Shown here piece by piece: positions 25,896-34,431 of a stretch of DNA of 64,000 bases; the stretch's first letter is position 1, and every line of letters starts with the position of its first letter. Location: positions 44,265 to 108,264 of the forward strand of contig CAZJYZ010000003.1 in the NCBI GenBank assembly GCA_964550345.1, written 5' to 3'. The notes under the pieces are model-generated. The model ran no database searches and was not told the origin of the DNA. It saw only the letters and a list, made by a program, of their open reading frames with translations. Origin of the DNA: JAAEUB01 sp964550345. GTDB taxonomy: Bacteria > Pseudomonadota > Alphaproteobacteria > Rhodobacterales > Rhodobacteraceae. A program made the position numbers and the translations under genes.

Positions 25896-26210
25896 ATGAG
25901 CTTTCTGATTGACGTAGCCCTCCCGATACTCGCGCTCATGGCGCTGGCCCTTAGCCTGCCCTATCTCTGGGCGTTGGTATTGCCCGAGGGCATTCCCGGG
26001 CTGATCGCCAACGGGGTTTTGAGCCTTCTGGGAATAGCCACCGGGGTGGTGGGGTACTTCATGGTCTTTTATGGCGGGCTTGGCTTGCCGGCTTCGGCTT
26101 TGGTGCCATTTCTGGCAATATGGGTCGCTAAAACCGCTCTGGCCTGGGCGCCAATGCTGGTGCTGGGTTTGGCGGCGCAGCCGAAACGCTGGAAGGAGGT
26201 GGTCTGGTGA
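25896..26210 (+). CDS. small three-helix membrane protein of the AAA/DUF6638 cluster
   Basis: A 104-residue hydrophobic protein with three predicted membrane segments (about residues 4-28, 34-60 and 65-92) and a short basic C-terminus (P-K-R-W-K-E). There is no cleavable signal. Its 3' end overlaps the start of the DUF6638 gene by four bases (GTGA), implying translational coupling. Function unknown. It may anchor the otherwise soluble AAA ATPase and its partners to the inner membrane. Confidence 0.75.
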   Translation: MSFLIDVALPILALMALALSLPYLWALVLPEGIPGLIANGVLSLLGIATGVVGYFMVFYGGLGLPASALVPFLAIWVAKTALAWAPMLVLGLAAQPKRWKEVVW

Positions 26211-27562
26211 AACGTCTGATTGAACGCGGGCTGATGTTTGGCAACCTGATCCGGGTGGACAGCCCGGCGCTGGTTGATCGATATAACCGGGCATTGGAAA
26301 GTCTGACCGGCAAGCAAACCCAACTTGCGGATTTCCATATAGATATTTCCGGTTTCTCGCCCGAGGTCGGCGCCGAGTTTGACGACCCGCTTTACCTCAA
26401 CCCCAATGGCTGTAATCGTCAGTTCATTATCCTCACAACCGACCAGCGCACGGCCCCGTTGCTGAATGCCAAGTTCTCAACTTCGCGCGGCATTCTGCGC
26501 CAGTTCATCGAAGAAAACGAGGCCAAGCTCTTTGCCCTGACGGCGCGTGATGCGGTGGCGGGAGAGCTTATGAACTCGGTCTTTGATGTGGCCTCACCGG
26601 CGCGGATTTTCGACATTCGCAAAATCATCGTCGAGGCTGATACAACCGGCAGCCACGTGGCCAACGCCCGTAAGCTTGCCGAGAAAATCAACCAGTTTCA
26701 AACCGGGCAGGATGCGTGGTTTGATGATGTGTTGATTGCTGAAATGATAGGGTTGGCCAAGCAAACCGGTGACGTAACAAAGAACCCAATCATTCTGGAT
26801 AAGCCTAGCTATTCGCAGGATAATTTCTATACCAGCCACTATGATGGTTTGTATATTTTCAGAGATGTTGAACACCCCGCTGCTATTGTCATGTCGGACA
26901 AAAAACCGCTGGGTAAGTTGCCCATATCTGATGTTCTGGACTTGAATGAAACGAATGCCATTGCCACGTTTCTTGAACTAAACGAACTGGTTGAACCCGT
27001 TATTAAGGCGCGTGGTGTCAACGGTGCGCGGATACTTCGTGAAAAGATGGATTTCATTCTGGTGGATGCCGCCGCTGGTGCCGGCGAAGACCTGGGGGAT
27101 ATGAGCCCGCGCGTTTTACGCCACGTGGCGCAACGGATGGGGGCAAGTCTTCCCAAGGCCTTCAAAGGTCTGGCTGCATTGGTGCGCTGGGCGGAAAATG
27201 ATGGCAAGTGGCCACGCATCACATCGGCACATCCGGCGTACTTTTACACTTTGCGCGCGCGTCCGAACCATCCGGACCGGGACTTGATCAATCAGATGTT
27301 GTCCGAGCTGGCCCCGCTGGATTTCCGCCAGTTATTCATTTGCCATAAAGAGGCGTTTTACGCTGCCTATGCCACCTGGCCAGATGAAAAGCGTGAATTT
27401 GTGGCAGAATTCCTGTTTCGTGATTATATGGCGAACAAGGCCGGTGCGCGTGAGGCGCTGTTTGGCGGAAGAGAAGCCGTTGAAAAGACCCCGCAACCGC
27501 CACAAGTCGAGGATCTGGTCGCATTGGTTGGACCGTGGGGCGCAGTGAGGGGGGGGCAATAA
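26207..27562 (+). CDS. DUF6638 family protein
   Basis: A 451-residue soluble protein that I recognise as the DUF6638 family found in Rhodobacterales, with the characteristic opening K-R-L-I-E-R-G-L-M-F-G-N-L and the F-S-T-S-R-G-I-L-R-Q-F-I-E segment near residue 95. It starts at GTG, overlapping the small membrane-protein gene. No catalytic motif of a known enzyme is visible. The protein is mixed alpha/beta with a conserved-looking D-I-S-G-F-S-P-E-V motif near residue 46. A further membrane protein follows with no gap. The consistent co-occurrence with the AAA ATPase suggests a client, effector or regulator in the same complex. Confidence 0.85.
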   Translation: MKRLIERGLMFGNLIRVDSPALVDRYNRALESLTGKQTQLADFHIDISGFSPEVGAEFDDPLYLNPNGCNRQFIILTTDQRTAPLLNAKFSTSRGILRQFIEENEAKLFALTARDAVAGELMNSVFDVASPARIFDIRKIIVEADTTGSHVANARKLAEKINQFQTGQDAWFDDVLIAEMIGLAKQTGDVTKNPIILDKPSYSQDNFYTSHYDGLYIFRDVEHPAAIVMSDKKPLGKLPISDVLDLNETNAIATFLELNELVEPVIKARGVNGARILREKMDFILVDAAAGAGEDLGDMSPRVLRHVAQRMGASLPKAFKGLAALVRWAENDGKWPRITSAHPAYFYTLRARPNHPDRDLINQMLSELAPLDFRQLFICHKEAFYAAYATWPDEKREFVAEFLFRDYMANKAGAREALFGGREAVEKTPQPPQVEDLVALVGPWGAVRGGQ

Positions 27563-27838
27563 ATGGCACTTGTCAGGTTAGTGATATTCGGTTTCATCGG
27601 GTTGAGCGTAATTTATTTTGCGATCAGCATCTATTCGCGGTCCCTGCGCCGCGAAAAGCTTGAGGAAATGTGGGCTGAGGATAACCCAGGCTCGGACGAC
27701 ATGACGGCACGGGCCGATTATGTCGACAAAGGAATTGAAGAATATAATACCGGCATCAAACCAAAACTGATTTTGTTGGTTTATGTGGTGCCAACCGTGA
27801 TCGTCGTGGCAACGTTGATATTCACCAACTGGAATTGA
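27563..27838 (+). CDS. small two-helix membrane protein of the cluster
   Basis: A 91-residue protein: one hydrophobic helix near the N-terminus (about residues 4-24), a charged middle part (R-R-E-K-L-E-E-M-W-A-E-D-N-P-G), and a second helix at the C-terminus (about 68-88). This is a hairpin topology with a roughly 45-residue soluble loop. The ATG abuts the stop of the DUF6638 gene. Function unknown; membrane tether or assembly factor by context. Confidence 0.75.
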   Translation: MALVRLVIFGFIGLSVIYFAISIYSRSLRREKLEEMWAEDNPGSDDMTARADYVDKGIEEYNTGIKPKLILLVYVVPTVIVVATLIFTNWN

Positions 27839-27845
27839 GGACATT

Positions 27846-28532
27846 ATGCGGATATTCAAAAACACCATCCTTGGGCTCGTGCTTTTCCTGCTGTTCTCGA
27901 TGCTCCATTATGCCTTGCCTCAGCATGACGTCGTTCGCATAACCTCGACCGAGGTGATCCGGATGGATTTCACGGCCTTCAACCGTTTCTTTTTCGCCCA
28001 AGCTGACAGCGGCACGACCGAGCTGACCACCCGTGATATGCGTCTGATCAACACCCAAAAGCGCAAAACATGGATATTGGGTTTCTTCCAGCGGGAATCT
28101 GAGGCCGTAATGGTCTACCGTAACGAAGATACAGGCTGGATCTGGCCGCCCTATTTCAAGTTTGATTCCTCGGATCTACAGGCCGAAGCTTCGGCTAACA
28201 TGTCGGCACCAGGGGCCGAGCAATGGGCTGTTGTTACCCATTATGGTTGGCGCAATCGGTTCTTTACCATTTATCCGAATGCTGTTGGGATACGGCCGAT
28301 TGCCGGGCCGGATGTGCGGATCATCCCGTGGTTCAACATCTTCTTTTTCGTGTTTTGGGGTATAGCCATCCTGTTCATCCGTGCAATGTGGCGGCAGTTT
28401 CGCGAACGCACCATTGATCCGGCACTGACCGACGCAGGCGAGGCATGGGACCGGGTGGATGAACGCGCAGGTGAAGCAAAAGGCAGGGTCGGACGCTGGC
28501 TGGATACGTGGCGTAAAAAGCCAAAATCCTAG
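27846..28532 (+). CDS. DUF1523 family membrane protein
   Basis: A 228-residue protein matching DUF1523 as I know it from Rhodobacteraceae. An N-terminal membrane helix (about residues 5-24) is followed at once by L-P-Q-H-D-V-V-R-I-T-S-T-E-V, then a soluble domain with the conserved Y-R-N-E-D-T-G-W-I-W-P-P-Y-F-K-F-D segment (about 84-100). A second membrane helix (about 160-182) and a basic cytoplasmic tail complete it. The domain between the helices should face the periplasm. It is the last gene of the cluster and is convergent with the EamA transporter gene two bases away. Confidence 0.88.
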   Translation: MRIFKNTILGLVLFLLFSMLHYALPQHDVVRITSTEVIRMDFTAFNRFFFAQADSGTTELTTRDMRLINTQKRKTWILGFFQRESEAVMVYRNEDTGWIWPPYFKFDSSDLQAEASANMSAPGAEQWAVVTHYGWRNRFFTIYPNAVGIRPIAGPDVRIIPWFNIFFFVFWGIAILFIRAMWRQFRERTIDPALTDAGEAWDRVDERAGEAKGRVGRWLDTWRKKPKS

Positions 28533-28534
28533 GC

Positions 28535-29440
28535 TTACATCGGGTTCACATTTGGAGGTTGCGCTTTGACCGAGCGACGACGCAGCATCGCCTCGCGCCA
28601 GGCGATAAAGCCAACAGCGGCCATGATGATAACGCCACCCAGAACGACCATACCGTCAACCGGTTCGCCAAATACCAACGCGCCCAAAGTGACCGCCCAG
28701 ACCAGTTGCAGGAAAGTCACCGGTTGGGTTGCGGTGATCGGAGCCACGGCTAATGCGCGCGACATGGTGTAGTGACCAGCAGTCGCAAATCCAGCCACTA
28801 AAAACAGCCAGCCGAGCTGTTCCAGAGTTGGCGGCACCCAGACCGCTATCGCAAAGGGGGCCAGCCCTATTGTGACGGTAATGGACAACATCGCCACGAT
28901 CATTGTTGGTGAATATTCATTAGTCAGACGTTTGGCGACCAGGAATGACCCGGCAAAACCCAAAGTAGCCATCAATTGTGAAATATGCCCGGGGCTTAGT
29001 TCGCGAAAGCCGGGCCTGAGGATGATCAGCACCCCAATGAGGGCGGCAACCACTGCCAGAATGCGGCGTGCGGCTAGCGGCTCACCCAGAAAAATAGCGG
29101 CACCAATGGTGACATATACCGGGCTGAGATAGCTCATGGCGGTGACTTCGGCGATTGAAATTTGCGTCATGGCAAAGAACCACATCATCACACCAATCGT
29201 GTGAAACCCGCCCCTTATGCTGAAAAGAACAACGCCGCGTTTGTTCAGTTTCGAGCGCGCCATTTCGCGCAACATCGGCACCAGAAAGACAAGACCCAGC
29301 AGGTAACGCAGAAAGGCAGCTTCAGGCGCTGGAACGCCCCCGCCCACATGTTTCACGACTGCGGTAACGGCGACAAAGCACAAGCCGGTAACAACCATCC
29401 AGAGGATGCCGACAAGTGGGTGGGACTGCGATGTTTCCAT
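28535..29440 (-). CDS. EamA/DMT family transporter
   Basis: A 301-residue inner-membrane protein with about ten hydrophobic helices organised as two EamA repeats (residues about 10-140 and 155-285). The second half has the R-A-L-x-V-A-P-I-T-A-T-Q-P-V-T-F-L-Q-L pattern common in drug/metabolite transporter proteins. These usually export amino acids or other metabolites, but the substrate cannot be predicted. It is transcribed convergently with the DUF1523 gene and lies 86 bp after yebC on the same strand. Confidence 0.9.
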   Translation of the reverse strand: METSQSHPLVGILWMVVTGLCFVAVTAVVKHVGGGVPAPEAAFLRYLLGLVFLVPMLREMARSKLNKRGVVLFSIRGGFHTIGVMMWFFAMTQISIAEVTAMSYLSPVYVTIGAAIFLGEPLAARRILAVVAALIGVLIILRPGFRELSPGHISQLMATLGFAGSFLVAKRLTNEYSPTMIVAMLSITVTIGLAPFAIAVWVPPTLEQLGWLFLVAGFATAGHYTMSRALAVAPITATQPVTFLQLVWAVTLGALVFGEPVDGMVVLGGVIIMAAVGFIAWREAMLRRRSVKAQPPNVNPM

Positions 29441-29526
29441 GGTTGCGACTTGACCTCAGAGCGTGTCGAAGCGCAAGGACCAACCGCGCGATCCTACGTG
29501 ACGTTAGTTCGTGTATGCGGGCAAGG

Positions 29527-30267
29527 TTACAGTTGCGACAGTACTTCGTCCGAGGCTTCAAAGTTTGCCGTCACCCGCTGAATGTCGTCGTCATCTTCAA
29601 GCGCATCGATCAACTTCATGAGCTTTTGCATACCTTCAAGGTCAAGTTCGGTCGTGGTGGTGGGCATCCAGATCAGTTTGGCCGTGGTGCTTTCTCCCAA
29701 CTCAGCCTCAAGAACATTTGAGACCTCATTAAGATCCGTATCGGCGCAGGTTATGATGTGGCCTTCTTCAGAGGTTTCGCAATCTTCCGCGCCAGCCTCG
29801 ATTGCAGCCATCATCACTGTATCTGCATCTCCGGCTTCGGGCGGGTAAGTCACCTCGCCCTTGCGGTCAAACATGAACCCGACCGAGCCGGTTTCACCCA
29901 GATTACCACCGTTTTTAGTGAAGGTTGACCGGACCGTGCTGGCAGTGCGGTTGCGGTTGTCGGTCATCGCCTCGACGATGACGGCGACACCGCTGGGGCC
30001 ATAGCCTTCATACCGAATTTCTTCGTAATCGTCGCCTTCTCCGGCGGTGGATTTCTTGATGGCGCGGTCAATGACGTCTTTGGGCACCGACTGGCTTTTG
30101 GCTTCTTTCACCGCAAGACGCAGACGTGGGTTTTTGTCCGGATCCGGGTCGCCCATTTTGGCGGCAACGGTGATTTCTTTTGACAGTTTAGAAAACAGCT
30201 TGGAGCGTGCCGCGTCCTGCCGCCCTTTGCGGTGCTGAATATTTGCCCATTTTGAGTGGCCCGCCAT
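29527..30267 (-). CDS. yebC: YebC/PmpR family protein
   Basis: A 246-residue YebC. The N-terminus M-A-G-H-S-K-W-A-N-I-Q-H-R-K-G is diagnostic, followed by the R-x-x-A-R-S-K-L-F-S-K-L segment and the V-T-x-N-F-E-A-S-D-E near the C-terminus. YebC proteins are three-domain, DNA/RNA-associated factors. They were long annotated as transcriptional regulators and more recently have been linked to translation of difficult peptide stretches. In many bacteria the gene neighbours ruvC; no ruv gene is present here. Confidence 0.95.
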   Translation of the reverse strand: MAGHSKWANIQHRKGRQDAARSKLFSKLSKEITVAAKMGDPDPDKNPRLRLAVKEAKSQSVPKDVIDRAIKKSTAGEGDDYEEIRYEGYGPSGVAVIVEAMTDNRNRTASTVRSTFTKNGGNLGETGSVGFMFDRKGEVTYPPEAGDADTVMMAAIEAGAEDCETSEEGHIITCADTDLNEVSNVLEAELGESTTAKLIWMPTTTTELDLEGMQKLMKLIDALEDDDDIQRVTANFEASDEVLSQL

Positions 30268-30359
30268 GGCGTCCTCCGACCAGAAATTATGTTCCCGGTT
30301 CCATAACGCACGACGCCTATGGGCTGCAAGCCCGACAGTTTGTTAACGGCTGTTTTGGC

Positions 30360-30863
30360 TCAGGCGCGCCCGTAGGCCTCGCCTATGGCGACCTGCATGG
30401 CGTCATCAACAGAACGATCCGCCCAGGAAACAAGTTGAAGAGCCGGGTAAAAACGCTCTGAAGAGGAAACCGCCGATGAAATCAGCCGTTCGATCTGCTC
30501 GGCACTGACATATTGCCCACCGCTCAGAACAAGACCATACCGGTACACCATCAGTCGCTGTTCGTGCCAATAGGTGAATGCCCCGGCCCAGCATTGGTCA
30601 TTGATGCGGTTCAACGCTTCGTAAAGCACCGGCAGTTTTTCTTCCGGTGGTTCCATTTCGAAGGTGCAGATCATGCGCAGGGTTTCGTCAAAAGGCGACC
30701 AGGCAAGGGTGATTGAGTAGGTGCGCCACTGGCCTTCTACCGCCATGGCAATCTGATCTTCCGCCACCCTGTCAAAATCCCAGTCCCGGAATTCGGCCAG
30801 CGTTTCAACAATATCTATTGGATGTTGCTCATCACTATAGGAAAACTGCTCGGCTAATGACAT
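30360..30863 (-). CDS. YbjN domain-containing protein
   Basis: A 167-residue soluble protein with the fold pattern of the YbjN/type-III-secretion-chaperone-like family: alternating beta strands and a central L-Y-E-A-L-N-R-I-N-D-Q-C-W-A-G-A-F-T-Y segment, which is the typical signature in Rhodobacterales (about residues 80-98). No catalytic residues. In related genomes this gene often precedes proC, but here the next gene on the strand is yebC, so that linkage is absent. Function is not established; a chaperone-like role has been proposed for the family. Confidence 0.85.
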   Translation of the reverse strand: MSLAEQFSYSDEQHPIDIVETLAEFRDWDFDRVAEDQIAMAVEGQWRTYSITLAWSPFDETLRMICTFEMEPPEEKLPVLYEALNRINDQCWAGAFTYWHEQRLMVYRYGLVLSGGQYVSAEQIERLISSAVSSSERFYPALQLVSWADRSVDDAMQVAIGEAYGRA

Positions 30864-31023
30864 TAGGTGCCCTTTCGGTTTCAGCCCCGCGAAAGCAGCT
30901 CCGCCAAGGCTATGTGCCTGTACAAGGTCCGGCGTCTTTCGCGCCTTTGCCTGCTATATATAGTAAAGGGCAGGTGATTCGGCTGTAAAGAGAAAGTTTG
31001 ACTGGTTTCTGACTTGTCCACAG

Positions 31024-31047
31024 AAAAATGCGGGTTTGTTAACCTGC
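31024..31047 (-). terminator. possible intrinsic terminator of the RND efflux operon
   Basis: On the minus strand GCAGGTT-AACA-AACCCGC (one mismatch) is followed by ATTTTTCTG. The hairpin overlaps the stop codon of the RND permease gene (31039-31041). Confidence 0.55.
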
Positions 31048-34000
31048 AGTTGTTCGCCGCCGCAAGATCCAGGTAAGCAAGGATGCTAGCAAGAATGTCA
31101 CAATCGTAAGTATCATCATGCCTGCTAGGAACACAGCCAGGGACAGGAGTAGCGGGGATGGGCCTATTTCGAGTGGTATCAGGGCCATTTTTCCATTTAT
31201 CAAAACTGAACCGATAGTGGCGGCAAACAGCGCAGCGCCTGTCACTGCCACCAAAGTGGTTAGGGAAACGGCCAGAGGTGCTTTGCGGCCTGCGCGCCGC
31301 ATGCGTCGCAAGGCTCTAAACTGTTTGCCTACATCCTGTTGCATCGCAACGAGGGAAGGAACGACCAAAAGCACCAGAACCATGCCAAAGCCCAGCCCGT
31401 AAACCAAAGTAATGATCGTCGGCTTCAGAAATTGTGCTTGTTGCGAGGTTTCATAAAGAAGCGGTGTCAGGCCCAACACAGTGGTTAGGGTGGTCAGCAT
31501 GACGGGACGCAGCCGGTCGGCGGCACCGTCTACGATGGCTGGTATCAGGCCACGCTCGGCCGCGTATTCGTCGATTGTTGTTACCAGAACAATTGAATCG
31601 TTAATGATGATGCCGGTCATGCCCAGAAGCCCCACGACGGAAAACATCGACATGGGAATACCCCAGGAGGCATGGCCGTAAACCGCGCCAACCAGTCCAA
31701 AGGGAATGATTGCCATAACCACTATTGGTCGCGACCAGCTCGAAAAGACCCAGGCCAGAGTCAGGTAAATCCCGATAAGTCCCATGATCAGGCCGGTCAG
31801 GGCATCCGCCATAAAGGCACTTTCTTGCTCGGCAAGCCCGCCGAGGCGGTAGGTGATACCGTGCTTTTCGGCGAGGTCGGGCAGGATCACCTCATTGAGT
31901 GCGGTATCAATTTCTTCCGCGCGCGCCGGATCGGTTTCATCAATGTCACCAGTAACTGTGACCAAACGAACCCCGTTTTCACGTGCCACTGTTGAAAAGC
32001 CGCTATGCGAAGTCACGGTCACAATATCCGCCAGCGCCACATATTCCCCTTGCTTGGTACGCATTTGGGTGCGGTCGAGGAAATCCGCTGTCAGCTCGCC
32101 TTTTGGCAGCTCAACCCGGATGGTGGCGCTGCGCATCCCATCGGGGTAGGTGGCGGCCTCGATGCCGTTCAGCCGGTTGCGCAGGACACGCCCCAATCCA
32201 TCAATAGTAAAGCCAAGCGCCTGCCCTTGAGGGGTCAGTTCCAGAACCAGTTCTTCTTTGTCATAGGCAAGGCTGTCTTCCACAGCACTCACTTCAGGAT
32301 ATTGGCTGACCGCCAGTTTGAGGTCTTCGGCTGCGGCTTTGAGCGTCTCGGATGAAGCGCCGATTAGCTCAACATCGAGCGCATCCCCGCCGGGACCAAA
32401 CCGGCCGCCGCGAAAGCTGAGGACTTCCAGCATCGGATGCTTTGGCACAACATCCTGCAATTGTGAAACAAAACTGGCAGAGGAAAAGGGGCGCAGGTCG
32501 GCGTCTATCAACTCAATCGAAATGGCGCCCAACAGTTCAGGGTCTTTTGTCTCCACACCGGCAAGTCCACGGCCTGAATTGCCACCTATTTGTGCAAGCA
32601 CATAATCCAGCGGGTTGGTGCCGTGTTCTTCCTCAAGCCGTGTGCCTAACCCTTCGACCACCTCCTGCAGAAGATGCATCATTTCTATCGTATCCTCACG
32701 GGTTGCCCCGGGGACCATGGCAAAATTGCCTGTGACCGATCCCATTTCAGGCCCTGAGAACATGCGAAACTGAATATCGCCGCGCACAAACAAAGAGACC
32801 TGAGAGACCATGATCAGAATGGTTGCTGCCAGCACCGGGTAGCGCGCCCAGATGACCAGCCGCATGATCGGATGGAATATTTTGTCACGAAACCATCTGA
32901 ACCCGACATTCACGATCCGCGAAGGCATATCGTACCAGTGATTTTTGTTGGTGTGCTTCAGGGCATGGCTCATGTGATGCGGTAGGATCAGAAAACATTC
33001 CATCAGGGAAGCGGCCAGAACCATGATAACGGTGAAGGGTATGTCAAAGATCATGTCGCCAAAACGCCCGCCGATAACCGCGAGCGTTGAAAAGGCAATG
33101 ATCGTGGTGATGGTTGACGAAAAGACAGGTGGCCACATGCGTCTGGCGGCACTCTGCGCGGCAACCAATGGGCTTTCCCCCAGTTTCCGTGCCCGGAAAT
33201 CGGCGTGTTCACCTACGACAATCGCGTCGTCCACCACGATCCCCAAGGTGATGATCAAGGCAAAAAGTGAGATCATGTTGATGGTCAGGCCAAAGGCGTA
33301 CATCAGGGCCAGGGCCGTTGTCATCGCCACCGGAATTCCCATGGCGACCCAGAAGGCCGTGCGTGTATTGAGGAACAAAAACAGGAGGATAAGAACAAGG
33401 GTCAGCCCCTGAAGGCCGTTATCCAACAAGATGTTCAACCGCCCTGTAATCATCTCGGCCCGGGTTCGGATCAGGTCGATCCCTACCCCGCCGGGCAGTT
33501 CCAGAAGCATATCGGCAGCGACCTCTTCGATCTCGGCCTGCATCCTGATGGCGTCCCCGCTCGCGGAACGCGTCACATTGATCGTCATTGCCGGATTTTG
33601 ACCGACAAAATAGGCTCGGTCCCGGTCAATGCCGTCTACCCGCAGGTCCGCGACATCACCAATTGTCAACTTTGAGCCATCGGGATTGGTGCGCAGCACG
33701 ATATCGGCAATTTCTTCGACCGAGCGCTTTGCAACGCCGGTGCGCACCCGTGCGGTGCCGCTTGAGACATCGCCTGCAGGGTCGGCGGCGACCTCTTCAG
33801 CAATCAGGCCGGCGATTTCAGACATGGTGACGTCATGACGGATCAGCGACAGAGATGGCACTTCGATCACGGTTTCCGGAGCTACCACGCCTTGAATTGT
33901 GGTTCGGGTGATGCCGATCTCAAACAGGCGCGCGACCATTTCATCAGCAAAGCGGCCAAGCTGGTCAACTCCGACGGGTCCGGTGATGACCACATCCGTT

Positions 34001-34428
34001 ACCGGGTCACGCCACGCGCCCCGTCGTACATTTGGGTCGTCCGCCTCTTCCGGCAAGGTCGTGACGGAATCCACTGCAACCTGCACGTCATCCGCCGCGC
34101 GGCCCATATCCCAGTCTGGCTCAAATTCCATGACGATCCGGGCCAGACCTTCGGACGAGTTGGAAGACGTGCTGGTGACCCCCTCGACCGTTAAAAGTGA
34201 AGGCTCGAGCACCTGTACGATTGCCGCATCGACATCTTCAGCACCTGCCCCCTGCCAACGGACACTCACCGTAACATTGTCGACAACAATATCAGGAAAA
34301 AACTGTGTGCGCATGCGTGGATAGGTCAACACTCCGGCGGCAATCATCACCACCAGTATCAGATTGGCCAACGTGGCATGACGCGTGAAATAGGCAAGAA
34401 TGCCGCTGCCGGGATCACGTTTGGCCAT
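31039..34428 (-). CDS. RND efflux permease (AcrB-like), with C-terminal extension
   Basis: A 1129-residue inner-membrane proton-driven pump of the HAE/AcrB class. Helix 1 (about 18-36) leads into a periplasmic porter domain, then a block of helices containing G-I-V-V-D-D-A-I-V-V-G-E. The paired Asp residues there are the proton relay of TM4. The second porter domain and second helix block follow, with the family G-L-L-G-M-T-G-I-I-I-N-D-S-I stretch. It is about 80 residues longer than typical AcrB: after the normal C-terminus a basic linker (R-R-M-R-R-A-G-R-K) leads to two or three extra hydrophobic helices. It begins three bases after the adaptor gene. Substrates unknown. Confidence 0.94.
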   Translation of the reverse strand: MAKRDPGSGILAYFTRHATLANLILVVMIAAGVLTYPRMRTQFFPDIVVDNVTVSVRWQGAGAEDVDAAIVQVLEPSLLTVEGVTSTSSNSSEGLARIVMEFEPDWDMGRAADDVQVAVDSVTTLPEEADDPNVRRGAWRDPVTDVVITGPVGVDQLGRFADEMVARLFEIGITRTTIQGVVAPETVIEVPSLSLIRHDVTMSEIAGLIAEEVAADPAGDVSSGTARVRTGVAKRSVEEIADIVLRTNPDGSKLTIGDVADLRVDGIDRDRAYFVGQNPAMTINVTRSASGDAIRMQAEIEEVAADMLLELPGGVGIDLIRTRAEMITGRLNILLDNGLQGLTLVLILLFLFLNTRTAFWVAMGIPVAMTTALALMYAFGLTINMISLFALIITLGIVVDDAIVVGEHADFRARKLGESPLVAAQSAARRMWPPVFSSTITTIIAFSTLAVIGGRFGDMIFDIPFTVIMVLAASLMECFLILPHHMSHALKHTNKNHWYDMPSRIVNVGFRWFRDKIFHPIMRLVIWARYPVLAATILIMVSQVSLFVRGDIQFRMFSGPEMGSVTGNFAMVPGATREDTIEMMHLLQEVVEGLGTRLEEEHGTNPLDYVLAQIGGNSGRGLAGVETKDPELLGAISIELIDADLRPFSSASFVSQLQDVVPKHPMLEVLSFRGGRFGPGGDALDVELIGASSETLKAAAEDLKLAVSQYPEVSAVEDSLAYDKEELVLELTPQGQALGFTIDGLGRVLRNRLNGIEAATYPDGMRSATIRVELPKGELTADFLDRTQMRTKQGEYVALADIVTVTSHSGFSTVARENGVRLVTVTGDIDETDPARAEEIDTALNEVILPDLAEKHGITYRLGGLAEQESAFMADALTGLIMGLIGIYLTLAWVFSSWSRPIVVMAIIPFGLVGAVYGHASWGIPMSMFSVVGLLGMTGIIINDSIVLVTTIDEYAAERGLIPAIVDGAADRLRPVMLTTLTTVLGLTPLLYETSQQAQFLKPTIITLVYGLGFGMVLVLLVVPSLVAMQQDVGKQFRALRRMRRAGRKAPLAVSLTTLVAVTGAALFAATIGSVLINGKMALIPLEIGPSPLLLSLAVFLAGMMILTIVTFLLASLLTWILRRRTTAG

Positions 34429-34431
34429 ATC

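Noticed and set aside
25614..26294. 226-codon minus-strand open frame spanning the hairpin array and parts of two cluster genes
   Set aside because: It is rich in Pro, Arg and Gln from reversed GC-rich codons and overlaps three well-supported features.
31012..31040. Second DnaA-box-like sequence (ACTTGTCCACAGA...ATGCGGG) similar to the one upstream of uvrC
   Set aside because: The box has one mismatch and the right half is part of a hairpin with an A/T tract that is better explained as a terminator of the RND operon.
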